Shown here: piece after piece, positions 12,078 through 24,420 of the stretch
Position numbering within the stretch: position 1 is the first letter of the stretch
Layout: each line of letters starts with the position of its first letter
Origin: Actinostola sp. cb2023
Taxonomy: Eukaryota > Cnidaria > Anthozoa > Actiniaria > Actinostolidae
Direction: 5' to 3'
Assembly: GCA_033675265.1 (NCBI GenBank)
Contig: JAUJYZ010000992.1
Location: forward strand, 1 to 64,000
Length of the DNA: 64,000 bases
Position numbers and translations under genes: made by a program
Notes under the pieces: generated by a model
The model's database searches: none
What the model was told of the DNA's origin: nothing
The model's input: the letters and a program-made list of their open reading frames with translations, nothing else

Positions 12078-13147
12078 CAGGCAACCTCAGGAACGGGGAA
12101 CGAACGGCCGAAGGACGAGTGGGATCCCTGCGAGGCCGGAGGCCGAGGAGGACTTGGGCCCCAAAGAGAGAAGAGAAGGGGTTGCCTGCCAATCTCGTCC
12201 CCAGAGCCTGCGTTACTTTCGGCCAGCAGCGAGAACGTAGGCTCTGGCATAATCCATTTTTGGGGAACAGGATTTCTTGTTCTTCCGGTTTTAATAAAGT
12301 GTCATGGCTGCTGTTACTGCTGTTACTGCTTTTAGAGCGCATGCGCAAGTTAGCTGGGCAGTTGGTTGTTGTCGATTCAAATTGTCGATTCAGTTTCAGT
12401 GGAATCCTTCGAAAGGTTTCATTAGGGAATAGAGTACGCTTTAAAAGCACTTGGTAAAGAAGATATAACAGTGAAAGAGCGCAGTATCTGAAGTCTTTAT
12501 TAAAAGCAGTGGTTTTACAGCAGAAGGATACGCGAACAGTTCTTCCTACGGGTTTATATTTACTCGTGTCTACTTTACATATCAGTTAATTATTTGAATC
12601 TATCATCTTCATCTTCTCTGGTTATTGTTGTCTCTCCTTCAAATGTATTTCTTTTGCCGAATCTTTCGCCTTCGTAAGCACCTCGATTGGCACCGCCTTT
12701 CAGTTGCTAGCCTAAAGAATATTAGATTTACGATCGACATATTATGTTCTTTGAATAACCATCACTCTTAGCTTCGTGTAAATTTTGAGCTTCGCTTGAA
12801 AACTTTTCAAAACATTTCGAGATACATATAAGCTTAGATAAACTGGATGTTTCTCTGTGCTTAGAGATTTATTGCAGAGGCGACATGTGTTGAAACACGA
12901 ATACAAGATTTTTAATAACATGTCAATGAAACCGTTGAAAAATGTTAATTTTTGTTTTGAACGGAAGTTGGGACACCGGGTTGTTTTGACAACTCAATTT
13001 TCATTGGATATATTTCATTTCCGGAATCTTGCGCGTGCGTAGTTTCTAAAATGGAATAGCCAATCAAATTGTCTCAAAAATGGATTATGCCAGAGCCTAC
13101 GTTCTTCGCCGCTGGCCGAAAGTAACGCAGGCTCTGGGAACGAGATT
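12078..13147. mobile_element. Nested repeat element with AGAGCCTGCGTTAC hairpin ends
   Basis: The ends are inverted copies of a ~62-bp sequence that is itself a hairpin: CCAGAGCCTGCGTT pairs with AACGTAGGCTCTGG. The left copy is near 12203-12265 and the right near 13073-13140. Relatives lie at 29990-30200 (left part) and 35545-36245 (right part, collinear with 12445-13140 over ~700 bases). The interior holds frames without conserved domains. It interrupts the left terminal repeat of the 16.6-kb transposon. No target duplication was identified. Confidence 0.6.
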
Positions 13148-13307
13148 GGTTGCCTGCCAAATATCGATATGCTCGAGAGTTCTGCGCATGTCTGCATACG
13201 CATGACAAATATAATTTAGGGGGGGGGGGAGGTTAGTGTTAAAAGTTCAAAAATAAATGTTTACTAGGGGAGGGTAAAATATGCTATTTGGTTCGTTTCA
13301 ACAAAAG

Positions 13308-15260
13308 ATGGCGTCGTTTGACAAGATTGTTGAAGCTCTCGAGAAAATGGCGACTTTACCTTGTAATAACGAAGACATCAATACCACATTTATCGTTAAG
13401 GGGTCTTCAATTGAAACACAAGTAGAAGCAAGTTCTGGTTTTGAAGCTGCCGTGAAAATGGGCCATGTATTATATGATTTGAAGCTTTTAAACCCTTCAA
13501 CTCTTGTCGAAGTTACAGACAACAAAGAAGACAAATATTTCTATGATGTGTCAGAAGGGTCTAAACCATCCTGCAGGATTACAGTACAGCTGAATAGAGT
13601 TCTTTTGAAGAACTTTCCAGTCGATGGAATCCAAAATGCAAATCCCGCGCAGACTCTTGACAGAGATGTTGAAAACCGCTCGACGCCAACGGCAACAACT
13701 AGTAAGCTTATGGACGGAGAGGACGACGAAGAGACAAACGAGTTGGTAACTCGGGCTTTGAGGCAGTTTTTTGGATTTCAATCGTTTCGTCCACTTCAAC
13801 AGGAGACCATTTTATCTACTATGAATGGTCGAAGCGTTTTGACCATCACTGGTACTGGAGGAGGGAAGACTCTCGTGTAAGCTTATATGTTGCCAGCTGT
13901 TCTTTCTTCAAAGCCAACATTAGTGCTTTGTCCGATAAAATCTCTAATAGATGATCTTCTCCATCGTTGTTCTGATTTGGGAATCAATGCCTGTAAATTT
14001 ACGGGTGATGTTTCACAGGATGATAAAGAGGAACAGCTGAACGTCTTGCCTGAGTATAAAATCATCTTTTGTACTCCCGAGGTACTCGAAGAAGGAGCAG
14101 CACTCCGAAAGAAAATGGAGGAGCTGGAGCTGGAGCGTATTGTTTTCGATGAAGCGCATACAATTTCTACGTGGGGCAGTACGTTTCGCCCTGTTTACAA
14201 AGCAGTATGCAGTGAACTTGCCAAGCTTCAATGCCCTAAACTTCTTTTAAGTGCAACTATACCACTGAAAATGGAGAACAGTCTGAGAGAGCTCTTTGGG
14301 GATTTTGATGTATATAGAAACTCTATTTTCAGAGATAATTTAACGTTAGAAGTAGTGGAACGTAGCTCAAAAGTATATGATGAATTGTCATCATTTATTG
14401 GAGAAAGACCTGGTCAGTGTGGTGTCGTTTATTGTGTTCTGCCTCATGATGTTGCAAAGATCCATGCTGAACTACTAAAAAGAGACATCAGTGTGGTAAA
14501 ATACCATGGTCAATTATCAGAGCATGTCAAGGCCTCTAGTCAATTCAAGTGGATGTCTGGAGAGGTGAAGGTGATCTACAAACCTGATGTGAGATTCATC
14601 CTTCACGCACGACTACCTACAAGTGTAGATGAATATTACCAGCAGTGTGGCAGAGGAGGAAGAGATGGTTCTCCAGCCACATGTCGATTATTCTATAGCT
14701 ATTCCGACAAGTCAACCCTGTATAAACTCTTTGGCAAACAAGACGTAGAGTTTGCTTCACAGTGCACTCAAGTCAATGATTTAATTGACATATTGGAGAA
14801 TCCTGTCAAGTGTAGACATGCTGAGATAATGGCGTATTTTGGAGATGTACGTGAGAGCTTTTCCTGTCAGACTGGTTGTGACAATTGTAAAAACCGTGGT
14901 CATTACCAGATTACAGATGGCACCTCTGATGGACTGAAAGTTGTTCAGGCCATTGTAGAGCTAACCGGAAAGGATATTACTTGTAATGATCTGAAGTTAT
15001 TCCTTGCTGGGAGCAGGCAGAAATCCATCATTGCATCTGGACTGGATACTTATACTAACTTTGGTGTCTTTTCCAAAAGGAATTTCCCAACTGCATTGCT
15101 GGACAAGTTTTTGCATTTGCTTATCAACAACCACATCTTAGCTGAAAATATTCAGAAGAAGGGTAAAGGCTTTGCTATTTATATTACATTGGGTACTAAG
15201 GCTCATGATTTGCTAGGACTTTATAATACTAGTGTTATTAAGTATGATAAGGTAAAATAA
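13308..15260 (+). pseudogene. RecQ-family DNA helicase gene of the transposon (broken)
   Basis: A single-exon reading frame of about 650 codons encodes a RecQ-like ATPase. Visible motifs, in order: motif 0 (FGFQSFRPLQQ), Walker A TGTGGGKT, Ia (LVLCPIKSL), DEAH box in IVFDEAHTIS, III (LLSATIP), IV region (VKYHGQL), VI (YYQQCGRGGRDG), zinc-binding CRHAEIM...CQTGCDNC, and a C-terminal winged-helix (RQC) end in YITLGTKAHDLL. ATP-driven 3'-5' unwinding is the family role. Two lesions are seen: an in-frame TAA at 13878-13880 immediately after GGGKTLV, and loss of about 10 residues of motif V (the ATxAFGMG part) just before KPDVRF. I chose the ATG at 13308 (AAGATGGCG) over 13281 for its context. The ~150-residue N-terminal region is unrecognised. 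The gene converges on the ankyrin gene. Confidence 0.85.
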
Positions 15261-17203
15261 TGTGTTTGTTTTGTTTCGTATAAAGAGTTCAAATCTGACA
15301 CAAGAATTACTGAGCACATTCACATTAGGGCTTTCTAGCTAGCTACCGGTTTAGCTACCTAAGTACGATAACCCCAGTGTGAACACGTTATATTTGTGCT
15401 AGCTGAAACATAGCTCATTATCTCCATTCACATTGGTAATTTTGACTGGAAACAGGCTAATTTCACACCATTTTGAGACATGGTTAGCTTGCTAAAACCT
15501 GGTCCTCGCTAGCGACATAAGCACAAGTATCGAACAAGTAACCCTCACTAGCGACATAAGCACAAGTAACATACATGTACGCAGACTCGGGACACCATTT
15601 ATGTGACAAAAGACAAGCACTGTTAATGAGCAATGCATTACTGAGTCTGTGTATGTTGCTTGTGCTTTTGTCTCTACTAAATATAAGTCACTGAGGACCA
15701 TGCAGGCTTAATGGTGTTGGTTTTGACAGATTTATATTTGCTTATGTCAATCACACGCTCTGAGCCGGAGGTTCACATTTCAGTTGGGTTTTGTTCGTCT
15801 TTGAAAACAGCCCAAACTTTGTTTCTACTCTTTTCATTGTTTTAAATTTGTTACTAGACTTGGATCAATCAAAAAATCAGAAAAGTTAGTTGTTTATAGC
15901 CACCAAAATTTCAAATAACAATGTGAACATGCAAAAAGGTTAACTAGCTTAATGTGCCTATCACCCTTATTTTTTTATTTTAAAAATCATTTCAATATGA
16001 AGTGAATATTGGGGTGGTTCAGTGTTATGTGATTTGAGCTTCGCATTTCTGAGTTATAGAGGTTTGAAATCATGACGTACCATAATTTTCAAGTAGAGCT
16101 TTGAACTGAAATAATGAAAAATGATATGGAAGTATGCAATGAAAACTAAGAAAAGTTTCTACAGTCATTTGCACTATGGTGTTTTTGTATAATAAATGAT
16201 GCCTTCCCATACTGACATCACTTTATTTGCATTTTGAGATTACAAACAAATCACGAAGTATCAAATCCTGTGCCTTAGTAATGCACTTTATTTCACAAGG
16301 GAATACAATTTATTCACCTTACATAGAATACATTTTCATGATAACAATAATAAGGGTGATAGGCACTTTAATCTTCAAACACAATGACAGATGAATAAAC
16401 ATGTACATGAGCTGAGCTAGCTAACTTTCACTGTAGTAGGGGTAGTACAGGGGTGTCGAATGGTCCCCGCAAAAAGTCAAAGTCTTGCAAAATTTCAGTC
16501 AAATTTCGTGGGTCTTAAAGTCGTTTTTTTTCGCAAAAAGCGTCTCAGAGCCCTGAATTTAGAAAACAAAGGAAATCGGGTAAAAAGCGTCTCGGTCTCG
16601 CAAAAATATGCCTTGTCTCGGAGTCTCGCAAAGTCTCGCCTTGACCATTCGACACCCCTTGTAGTCTGAACACACTAACTAATGTCAAATTGCCTTTCTA
16701 ATGTGTGGTTGCCCAGGGCAGTTACAATATAAGATAAACAATAAAGTCTGTTGTGTTTAATAATAAACCTTTGAATGTCTCAAGTTATAAACAAATACAC
16801 ATTTTTATTGCTGTATGACTTTCAATCCCTCCCTACAATTTAGGCTTTTATGTAGGTAACTATATAAAAGAAGAGACATTAATGATATACATATTTAAAA
16901 GTAACTACCGGTTAGTTACAGGGCTCACAATAATTATGGAGCAATCAATATGTTATGCTAGAGGATCCTGGCTGGTTGACTTTGGAGCACTGGGCAATGC
17001 ATTGCTGGATCCTCAAGCATAATATAGTCGAACCTGCTGTAAGAGAGGTTCCAACTATAGTGATTTGCCTTAATTGGAAACTTTTGGTATTTTGGAAAAC
17101 TGGTCATTTATGAGAGGTGGTTGCTTACGAGAGTGGTCGCAACCAGAGGTTCAACTGTATCATGTTAAACATAACAATAAATAAGCTAGCTAATAACTTG
17201 TTA
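15261..17203. other. Non-coding spacer between convergent genes
   Basis: AT-rich 3' sequence. A 27-bp word (CGCTAGCGACATAAGCACAAGTA and variants) occurs twice near 15507-15570. A small MITE lies at 16448-16661. Near 17030-17160 there is a decayed stretch resembling the TCGAACC...AAGAGAGG ends of Tc1/pogo-type MITEs. No gene was seen. Confidence 0.5.
16448..16661. mobile_element. Short MITE with CAGGGGTGTCGAATGGTC ends
   Basis: An 18-bp near-perfect inverted repeat bounds 214 bases of non-coding sequence containing repeated TCTCGCAAAA words. The CAGGGGTG ends recall hAT elements. The flanks (GGGGTAGTA and TAGTCTGA) do not give a clean 8-bp duplication, so the assignment is tentative. Confidence 0.5.
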
Positions 17204-18901
17204 TTACATATCATTAGGGAATTTCCTTTGCAGGAAAGATTGGAATTCCTTTTCTGCTTTCTTGTCACCTTTAGCTAAAGTATTAACATACTTTTCAGCA
17301 ATCTTGTCTCCTTGCTTCACTCTGGTTTCTCCCCAAGGATATTTGGTGATGATTCCTCGTTCCTTTGATGTAAACCACTCTTCTCTTATGGCCAATTTTG
17401 CAACCTTCAGTTGGTCATAAATAGAACTAGGCTTTTTGTGTTTCTTTGTGTTGTGCACATTGAAAGCGTCTCTGCTTTTGTACATTGATTTGTTCATTTC
17501 CAAAAGATTTGCACTGCATGACATCATCTCAACCATTTTGAAAGAACTTTGTGCTGAAGCAAACTGTTTGATTGGACGTACAAGAAAATCTTCCACCCAC
17601 TCATCACCTGCCAACTGTCTACCTTTTTGTCCATCCAGACTTACTGCTCTGTTCCTTTGGTACATTTGTCTGTATGCGAGAGGCCACTTTGCTAGGGAAT
17701 TTACAATTTGTGTAAATGCTTCATCTCTATAGTTGGTCTTTCCACCTGGGTGAATAGAGAAGGACAAAGCATCCACACCCCTTCGACGGCCATCCCATTG
17801 CCATGACGTATTGATTCCTTGTACCATCTGCTTATAGGCATCATATCATTGATGACCTGTGACTGGTATTCAAACTCTTTGTCTGACAAGCTTTGTTCTT
17901 TCAACCAAATGTCAAGCTTTCTTAGCAGTACTTTATTATGACTGGCATTTTTGTCAAAACATTCATTCAATTCTTGACTTGTTGGAAAATGGCTGGACTC
18001 TTGGAAAGCCTTAAGCATGGCAATAGACAGTCCGTCGTCATAATCGAGAAGTGCCTCCTCATTATTATTATTATTATTATCCTTGAACTTCATTTTAAAG
18101 GAAGCTGGGTTTACTGTTGGCCTCTTCATAACGTTCTCAGTGACATGCCAAAACCCACCTTGTCCAGCTATTCTTGCTATGGACTCATTGATATAGCCTC
18201 TATTATGAAAGTCTCCCCCACCTGGAGTATGACAACTGTATACATCGGGGCAACGATTTGCACAGGCTTGAATGGTGACAGTGTTCTTTTGGTCACCAAC
18301 ATTTATGTTTAATGCACGTGCAAAGTTCACACCTTGTGTATTCTGATCCTCCATTTCATCGGATGCCTCTTGCTCTCTCGTGTAAAACGTAGAAACACGT
18401 TCTATAATTGAAGAATCTCGGTCTATTCTTTCATTAATCAGCAATTCAAGGACTATTTCTCCTCTGACTTTAATGATTTCAGATGGTGAAATGGTAGTCC
18501 TGAAAAAATCGTCGTCCACCGAAGCCCCGATTTGAATCAAACACTTTGCAGTATTTGCGTGTCCCTTATGCAAAGACAACGTCAAAGGTGTCTGACCGAT
18601 ACCGTCCCTTTCATTTAAAGGAGCTCCAGAGTATACCAGGCATTGAACGAGTCGTGTATTACCTTTAAAAGCTGCCATATGCAACACGTTTCTTTCACAT
18701 TGATCTCTCACGGGAAGCCAGTCGTCCCTCATTGATAAAATCCGCGCAAATAGAGATTCATCACTGGAGCACAAGCTGGTTAGATCACAAAGATTGTTAA
18801 AAAACAGCCTTTGAGCGTTTGTCTAGCTCTTTGTTCACCTCCTCTCTACCTATATTCGAGACTAAAACCAGCCAAGAAGAAGAATTTGACAAGTCGCTCA
18901 T
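17204..18901 (-). pseudogene. Ankyrin-repeat protein with DUF6589-like C-terminus (two 1-nt indels)
   Basis: The frame starts at ATG 18901-18899 (MSDLSNSSSWLVLV) and ends at TAA 17204, spanning 566 codons once two indels are allowed for. One T too many lies in the run at 18799-18804, and one base is missing near 17838-17846. Residues ~55-160 hold two to three ankyrin repeats (NVLHMAAFKGNTRLVQCLV, QTPLTLSLHKGHANTAKCL). A cysteine-bearing segment follows (ACANRCPDVYSCHTPGGGDF), then an Asn run from an ATT microsatellite. The C-terminal ~200 residues (KTNYRDEAFTQIVNSL, DGQKGRQLAGDEWVEDFL) resemble the end of DUF6589 proteins: a Tyr/Glu-Ala helix, a Gly-x-x-Gly loop, then D-x-x-E-x-x. That match is from memory. 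It lies downstream of the nine-exon gene on the same strand. Confidence 0.6.
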
Positions 18902-19424
18902 GTTTACATGTTCCACTCCAACTAACTCACGTGTAGCAATGTCACGCATTCCCGTGGGGGGAGGGGTTGATCGTAAAATAAAAACAGTATATAACTGAAA
19001 TAAACTAGTCGTTACATTTGTAAGTGAATGCTGCGAGTTGTAACAATTTATTGATTATTATATATATAAATACTGTATAGGATAATAAAAAATATGAAAT
19101 TATTATTTATTTGGAAGAGGATCAATGGACAATAATGGGATGCCTGTGGTGACAATCCATATACATGTATATTGAGGCAAACTGTACAACCGACTCTCTT
19201 GAAAAACCTAGTCTGTACAACATGTCAGAATACTCTTTCGTCTAATAAATTCGAGTAACTACCACTGTGATTCGTACACTGTGATCACAGTACTCATTAC
19301 TACACCACAGGTAACCCAGTTATACATATTACATGTAAAAATTAATGTTGTTGTCCTTGACACAATTAATCGAATACTTTCTCACTGCTCTATGAGGGCT
19401 ACAATAATTCTGGAAAATGATTTG
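18902..19424. other. Non-coding spacer with small TIR element
   Basis: Spacer between the two minus-strand genes of the 16.6-kb element. It contains a GTGGGGGGAGGGGTTG tract near 18953 and the 183-bp element at 19136-19318. No gene was seen. Confidence 0.5.
19136..19318. mobile_element. 183-bp MITE with TGGGATGCCTGTGGTG ends
   Basis: The left end TGGGATGCCTGTGGTG and the right end (read inward) TGGGTTACCTGTGGTG match at 14 of 16 positions. The interior is AT-rich and non-coding. The same end motif recurs at many places in the window, often at inner or outer edges of inverted repeats. No target duplication was found. Confidence 0.5.
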
Positions 19425-20721
19425 CTATTCAAATTCATCTCCACTGGCCAAGTCACTCTCTAGATCAAATATCGGATCTATATCTATAATGGCTTCTAAA
19501 AGCTGATCATCAGAATCTTCCTCATTTGATGGCTGCATATTATCTTCCATCCTGAGGATTTGCACATACTTATTCTGTTCCTCTTTGTGCCTATCTAATG
19601 CCTTGACAAAGGAGTATCTCTGGTAGGCTCGATCTAAATCAAATTCCTTTCCGTTATTCTTCAATGGAAGAAACTTTTCTTCTTTCTTGCATGAAAAACC
19701 AAACTCTTCTGAAAATAATTCCAAATTATTGGCAACTCCTAAAATTTTGCATTGATTTTCATGTGAAATAGGAAGTGGAAAAATTCTGCTTGGTTTATCT
19801 GACAAATCAGGGTGTTCTTCATCAACAGATGGAATATATAATATGTAGAGAGCCTGTTTCTCCTGTTTCTGTTTCTCTGCTGCAGCCGCTTGGCACTGTA
19901 GTTCTTCGTTCGATGATGACATGATTTCTTGGCTGGACATACGGATCCCATTCAGTGACAGATTCAACTTTCTGAGGAGGTTCCTTTCTTTGAATGCTCG
20001 CCACTTGGCTTTATGTTCAGGGTTAGCCTCTGCAATTAAAAGGAGTGTAATTAACTATGCGAACAAGATCAATTTTATTGTTAGATGTAATACATCATAT
20101 CATCATTTGTATGTATTGCCAGTACCTATTTTTGTCTCAGCGTAAGTCATAGTTTTCACATCTTGCTGCTGTGTTGTTGCTGTTTTAGGGTCTTCAAAGA
20201 GGTTTTCCATGCCAGCAATGTCTGCCTCTCTCCATCCTCTTACCGTAAAGTCCCACATTTTCCCTTGTTTGACAGTGTCTTTTTGTAGCTTTGATAGGCG
20301 TAAATGGCGCAATGAAGTCCTAGCAAGCTGCATATTATCTTGGTATGTGATAACTGGACTATTTTCTTGTACACGCTTCCCAATTATTTCCTTGTAATGG
20401 GTGAGCTGCTGTTGTAGGATGTTTTTTTCTGAAAGTTTTAAAGAAAAAAAACACATTAATTTTCAATTTAATTGTACGTCTATAGATCTGTGTACCGAAA
20501 AGGGGTTGCATACAAATGTATAATGTTCAGGTGTTTATAAGTCTTTGTGGGGTTACACACCAAGCTAGCATGTTACAATACGTATTTATTTTTTATCCAA
20601 TTATTATAATAACTATTTTATTAGCTATTCATATTGTTTATTTTTTATTAATATTAAATTAATGTTAAAGAGTTTAGATAGATTTTATGAAATTATGTCT
20701 TTTACCCTCATTTTAAATAAA

Positions 20722-22435
20722 GTTATTTATCGGCATCTAGATTTAACGGAAACCACGGAAACCACGGAAACCGCGGAAACCACGGAAACCACAGAAATAC
20801 GAAATACTGCAATATCCAATATATAAAATATATACCCTGATTCAACACCTTTGGGCATTATTTAGCTCCGAGTAGTTATGCTGTATTTGGTCGTGGATAT
20901 CAAATACGTTCGTAGTCAGGTCTTCGTTTGTAGTTAGAAAAAAAAGTCATCATACTGCAAAAGAAGCCGTTTTCTTGCATCTGTGGTGACAAGTGGCATT
21001 GCCCTATCAATAAATTTCAAATATTAACATTCTGTTCTGAGAAAAAAGCAAGAAATAAACCGAAATTCTTGCAATCAGTAGAATGCTTTTTGGGCGCCAA
21101 CGAACACAGGGAGCCCAAACTTTGAAACTGATGGGTAATCAGGGCAGGATTACTAAGCTAAAGAGAGATACCGGCGAAAAGATAGATTTGACTTTGGTCT
21201 AATTTTTGAAAAAAAGCTTATTGTGCTGATCGAGAAACCTGGGCCAATCGAATGCCAGTATAGTATTAAAAGTCAAGGAAATATTTTTTTCGAATTAAAC
21301 CCATTGTTTTGATCTACCGTGCGGCCGATCAAATTACAACGAAATAATCAGATTTTACAAGTTAAACATTTCCTACACTTACAAAATGGGCTCAATCTGC
21401 CAAAAAAAATCAAGAACGCTAGATAAAAGGTTTCTCGGTGGCTAGATTATTGAATACCCTGCCACAAAAGAAGTTCAGTATTTGCAAGAAGTTCACACAC
21501 TTGTTACGACTTCTCTCTAATCCTTGTAGCTTCAGGTTTAAATACCCGTATGAGCACGAGTGGCGTAGCCAGGGTGGCGTTCAAGTGTAGGCACCCCGGG
21601 GAGGGAGGGGGGGGATACGTAATCCCCTATATAAGCTATACGGGTATGTGCGAGCTTCTCGGGTCTGCCAGGGTATATATTTTGCCCATTTGCACTGAGA
21701 TAGGGTGTGTTTTTTTTTTTACAGCGAACCAAGTATTTATCATTCATTTTGCAATTTTACGAGGATTTGAAGATCTCTAATATTTATAAATGATCGTAGC
21801 GGCAAAATAAAAATTCTTAGCTTCAAATTGGTCACAAACTTTCAATTTTAGTCTGTGATAGGTTATTGATTTTCAAGCTTAGGTCTGGGATAGGGTATTG
21901 ATTTTCACAAGCTTAGGTCTGGGATAGGGTATTGATTTTCACAAGCTTAGGTCTGGGATAGGGTATGGTTTTTGGGATCATGGCGGCACACCCCTACCCA
22001 AAAAATGGCCGAGGAAGTTTGGGCTCCCTGTGTTCGTTGACGGTCTTCCTGTGTTAAAGATGGCGCCCAAAAAGCATTCTACTGATTGCAAGAATTTCGG
22101 TTTATTTCTTGCTTTTTTCTCAGAACAGAATGTTAATATTTGAAATTTATTGATAGGGCAATGCCACTTGTCACCACAGATGCGAGAAAACGGCTTCTTT
22201 TGCAGTATGGGGACTTTTTTTCTAACCAGTACATCCGAAGACCTCTACGAACGTATTTGATATCCACGACCAAATACATAACTACTCGGAGCTAAATAAT
22301 GACCAAAGGTGTTGAATCAGGGTATATATTTTATATATTGGATATTGCAGTATTTCGTATTTCTGTGGTTTCCGTGGTTTCCGCGGTTTCCGTGGTTTCC
22401 GTGGTTTCCGTTAAATCTAGATGCCGGTTATTTAT
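20722..22435. mobile_element. Mutator-type inverted-repeat element in intron 7
   Basis: The element 20731-22426 starts CGGCATCTAGATTTAACGG and ends with its exact complement. GTTATTTAT (9 bp) is duplicated at 20722-20730 and 22427-22435. The arms are about 380 bases and nearly identical, including five GGAAACCAC-type repeats, and both end inward at CACAGGGAGCCCA. The ~900-base loop contains a 33-bp direct repeat (AGGTCTGGGATAGGG core, near 21850-21970) and no gene. It interrupts an intron of the nine-exon gene and is therefore younger. Confidence 0.85.
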
Positions 22436-23482
22436 AATTAACAACTAGACGCTCAAACTTACAAGACAGGAAAAGACTCGGATAATAATCCCAGATGTTG
22501 TAGAATCTCTATCATAGAGGGACCAGCACCATAGCACATACAAAGTAACCCAAATAGAACTGGCAAATCATTACCACTTCGTTGGTCTCTTATGTCTAGC
22601 AATGATGCAAGAAGGTGAACACCAGCTTTCATTTTCATAGAGGGTGTCTTTATGGTATTTCGGCTGGCATTGGCTGTTAGTAATAACTGTTCAAGGATAT
22701 TTATTATTGTTGGACATTCCTTCTTCAATTTCTCTAATACTTTGTGGAATAATAGAGGATCAAACACTTCAATCAGATCTTTGACATCTTTGTTCCTCAG
22801 TCCAAGATTAAATATTTGTTTTGCCTTAACAACTTCAGCAGTAATTCTGTTTCTCTCTGATAAGGACAATAAGCCTCCAAGAAGTCTACCACTGTCACTT
22901 ATTTCTTTATAAAAAACTGAATGACATCACCCTGTTTTTGAACTAGGTCTGAGGCTGAATGATCATAGTCGGCCAGTAGCTGTTCCACATTCACAATGTG
23001 CTGCTTTAGTTGGTCATTTTCAGTTTTCAAATGATCAATGTTCACATTCAGCTTGTCCACCAATGCATAAAGAGAACACAGTGCATCTCTCATATTATGG
23101 GCAGGAGCTGAAGATGGTGGTTCCTCTTCACTTGTTGTACTACATCCTAGGAGATCTATCAGCAAAATGAAAAAATCAAATGAATACATGAACTGGAAAT
23201 GTTAGAATGAAATATCATTCAATACTGTACATGTAGTATTGGTTAGTTTTTGAGAATATTACATGTACATGATATTACTTGTACATTGTATGTAATTGAA
23301 GTTGATATTCTATTTAAATAGCACTTAGAAAAATATTTCTCGTACTCATTAATTATTCATGAGGTAACCAGCCAATCAAATGCACAGAATAATACCATGT
23401 GATGTACTTTGAAACTAGGGAAAAAAAGATTTCCAGTTCTCTTATTGCCTTCAGGCCATTGCATGTAATAATCAATGAGTAT

Positions 23483-23595
23483 GAGAAGTCGTTCCAAAGC
23501 CGAGAATGAGGACTGGATGGGCTTTCCAGTCCTCAGCTTCGCATCGGACTGGAAACCCTGTCTAGTCCTCATTCTCGGCTTTGGAACGACTTCTC
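23483..23595. repeat. Hairpin repeat in intron
   Basis: Inverted arms of about 32 bases (GAGAAGTCGTTCCAAAGCCG and onward) enclose a GGACTGGATGGGCTTTCC-type core that is itself partly palindromic. It lies in an intron of the nine-exon gene. The origin is unknown. Confidence 0.65.
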
Positions 23596-24420
23596 AAAAT
23601 ACATATTAGATCACAGACCTGAATAAGATACTGCAAGATTATCCATCTTTGTTGATATGTCCTCCATATGTTGATCAATGTGTGGTGTACTTGTAAACAC
23701 TGAAGAACCCACAACATGTAACACAAACAAATAACAATGCTTAACCTCAACGAAAATATAAAAACAAACAATATTACACTGCTATGATCAGGACATCAAA
23801 ATTACCTTTTTCGGTATCTGGAAACTGTAGAGGTCCCTTGCAAATTGGTGTGGACTTTTCTGTAACAGAGTTCCCCTCTAAAGAAAATGAACTATTTAAT
23901 ATAACTAATAATAATATTTATGTTTATGTTTGTCCCTTTCAAAAGCGTGTAGTTTTATAGGATAAACATTGTGTGTAAAATAAAGCAAAATGAACACTGT
24001 TGGTTGGCTTGAATTGTCGCGCAATCTTTTTACTGTATTATAGTAATTCTATAATCCCCTTATTTTTGTGAATGAAAAAGCGACGGGTGGGAAGGGGGAC
24101 GCTTGTTAGAGGGTGGGCACTTATTAGAGGGTTTACGGTATCTCAACTATCAGACGTACACCTACCTCTTCTTACTTTTGAAACCGGTGAAGCACTCACA
24201 GTCCCTTCTACTGGAACTGTGCAAAAAAATAATATAATATATTTACTTATTTAATAATCATTTACATGCAAATAACTACCGGTATCTAGAGTATTTTAGT
24301 ATTTTTTTAGTAAACATTTTATAATAATAATAATAATCAATCTTACCTGTACTATAATCTGATGACTCACTGCTAAATGTAGTTGTAACATCCACCAAAG
24401 CCAGACCACTATAATAACCC

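Noticed and set aside
11899..12457. Overlapping 110-140-codon frames on both strands
   Set aside because: They lie across the terminal repeat and the hairpin repeat family, reappear where those repeats recur (28030-28402, 29826-30152), and show no domain.
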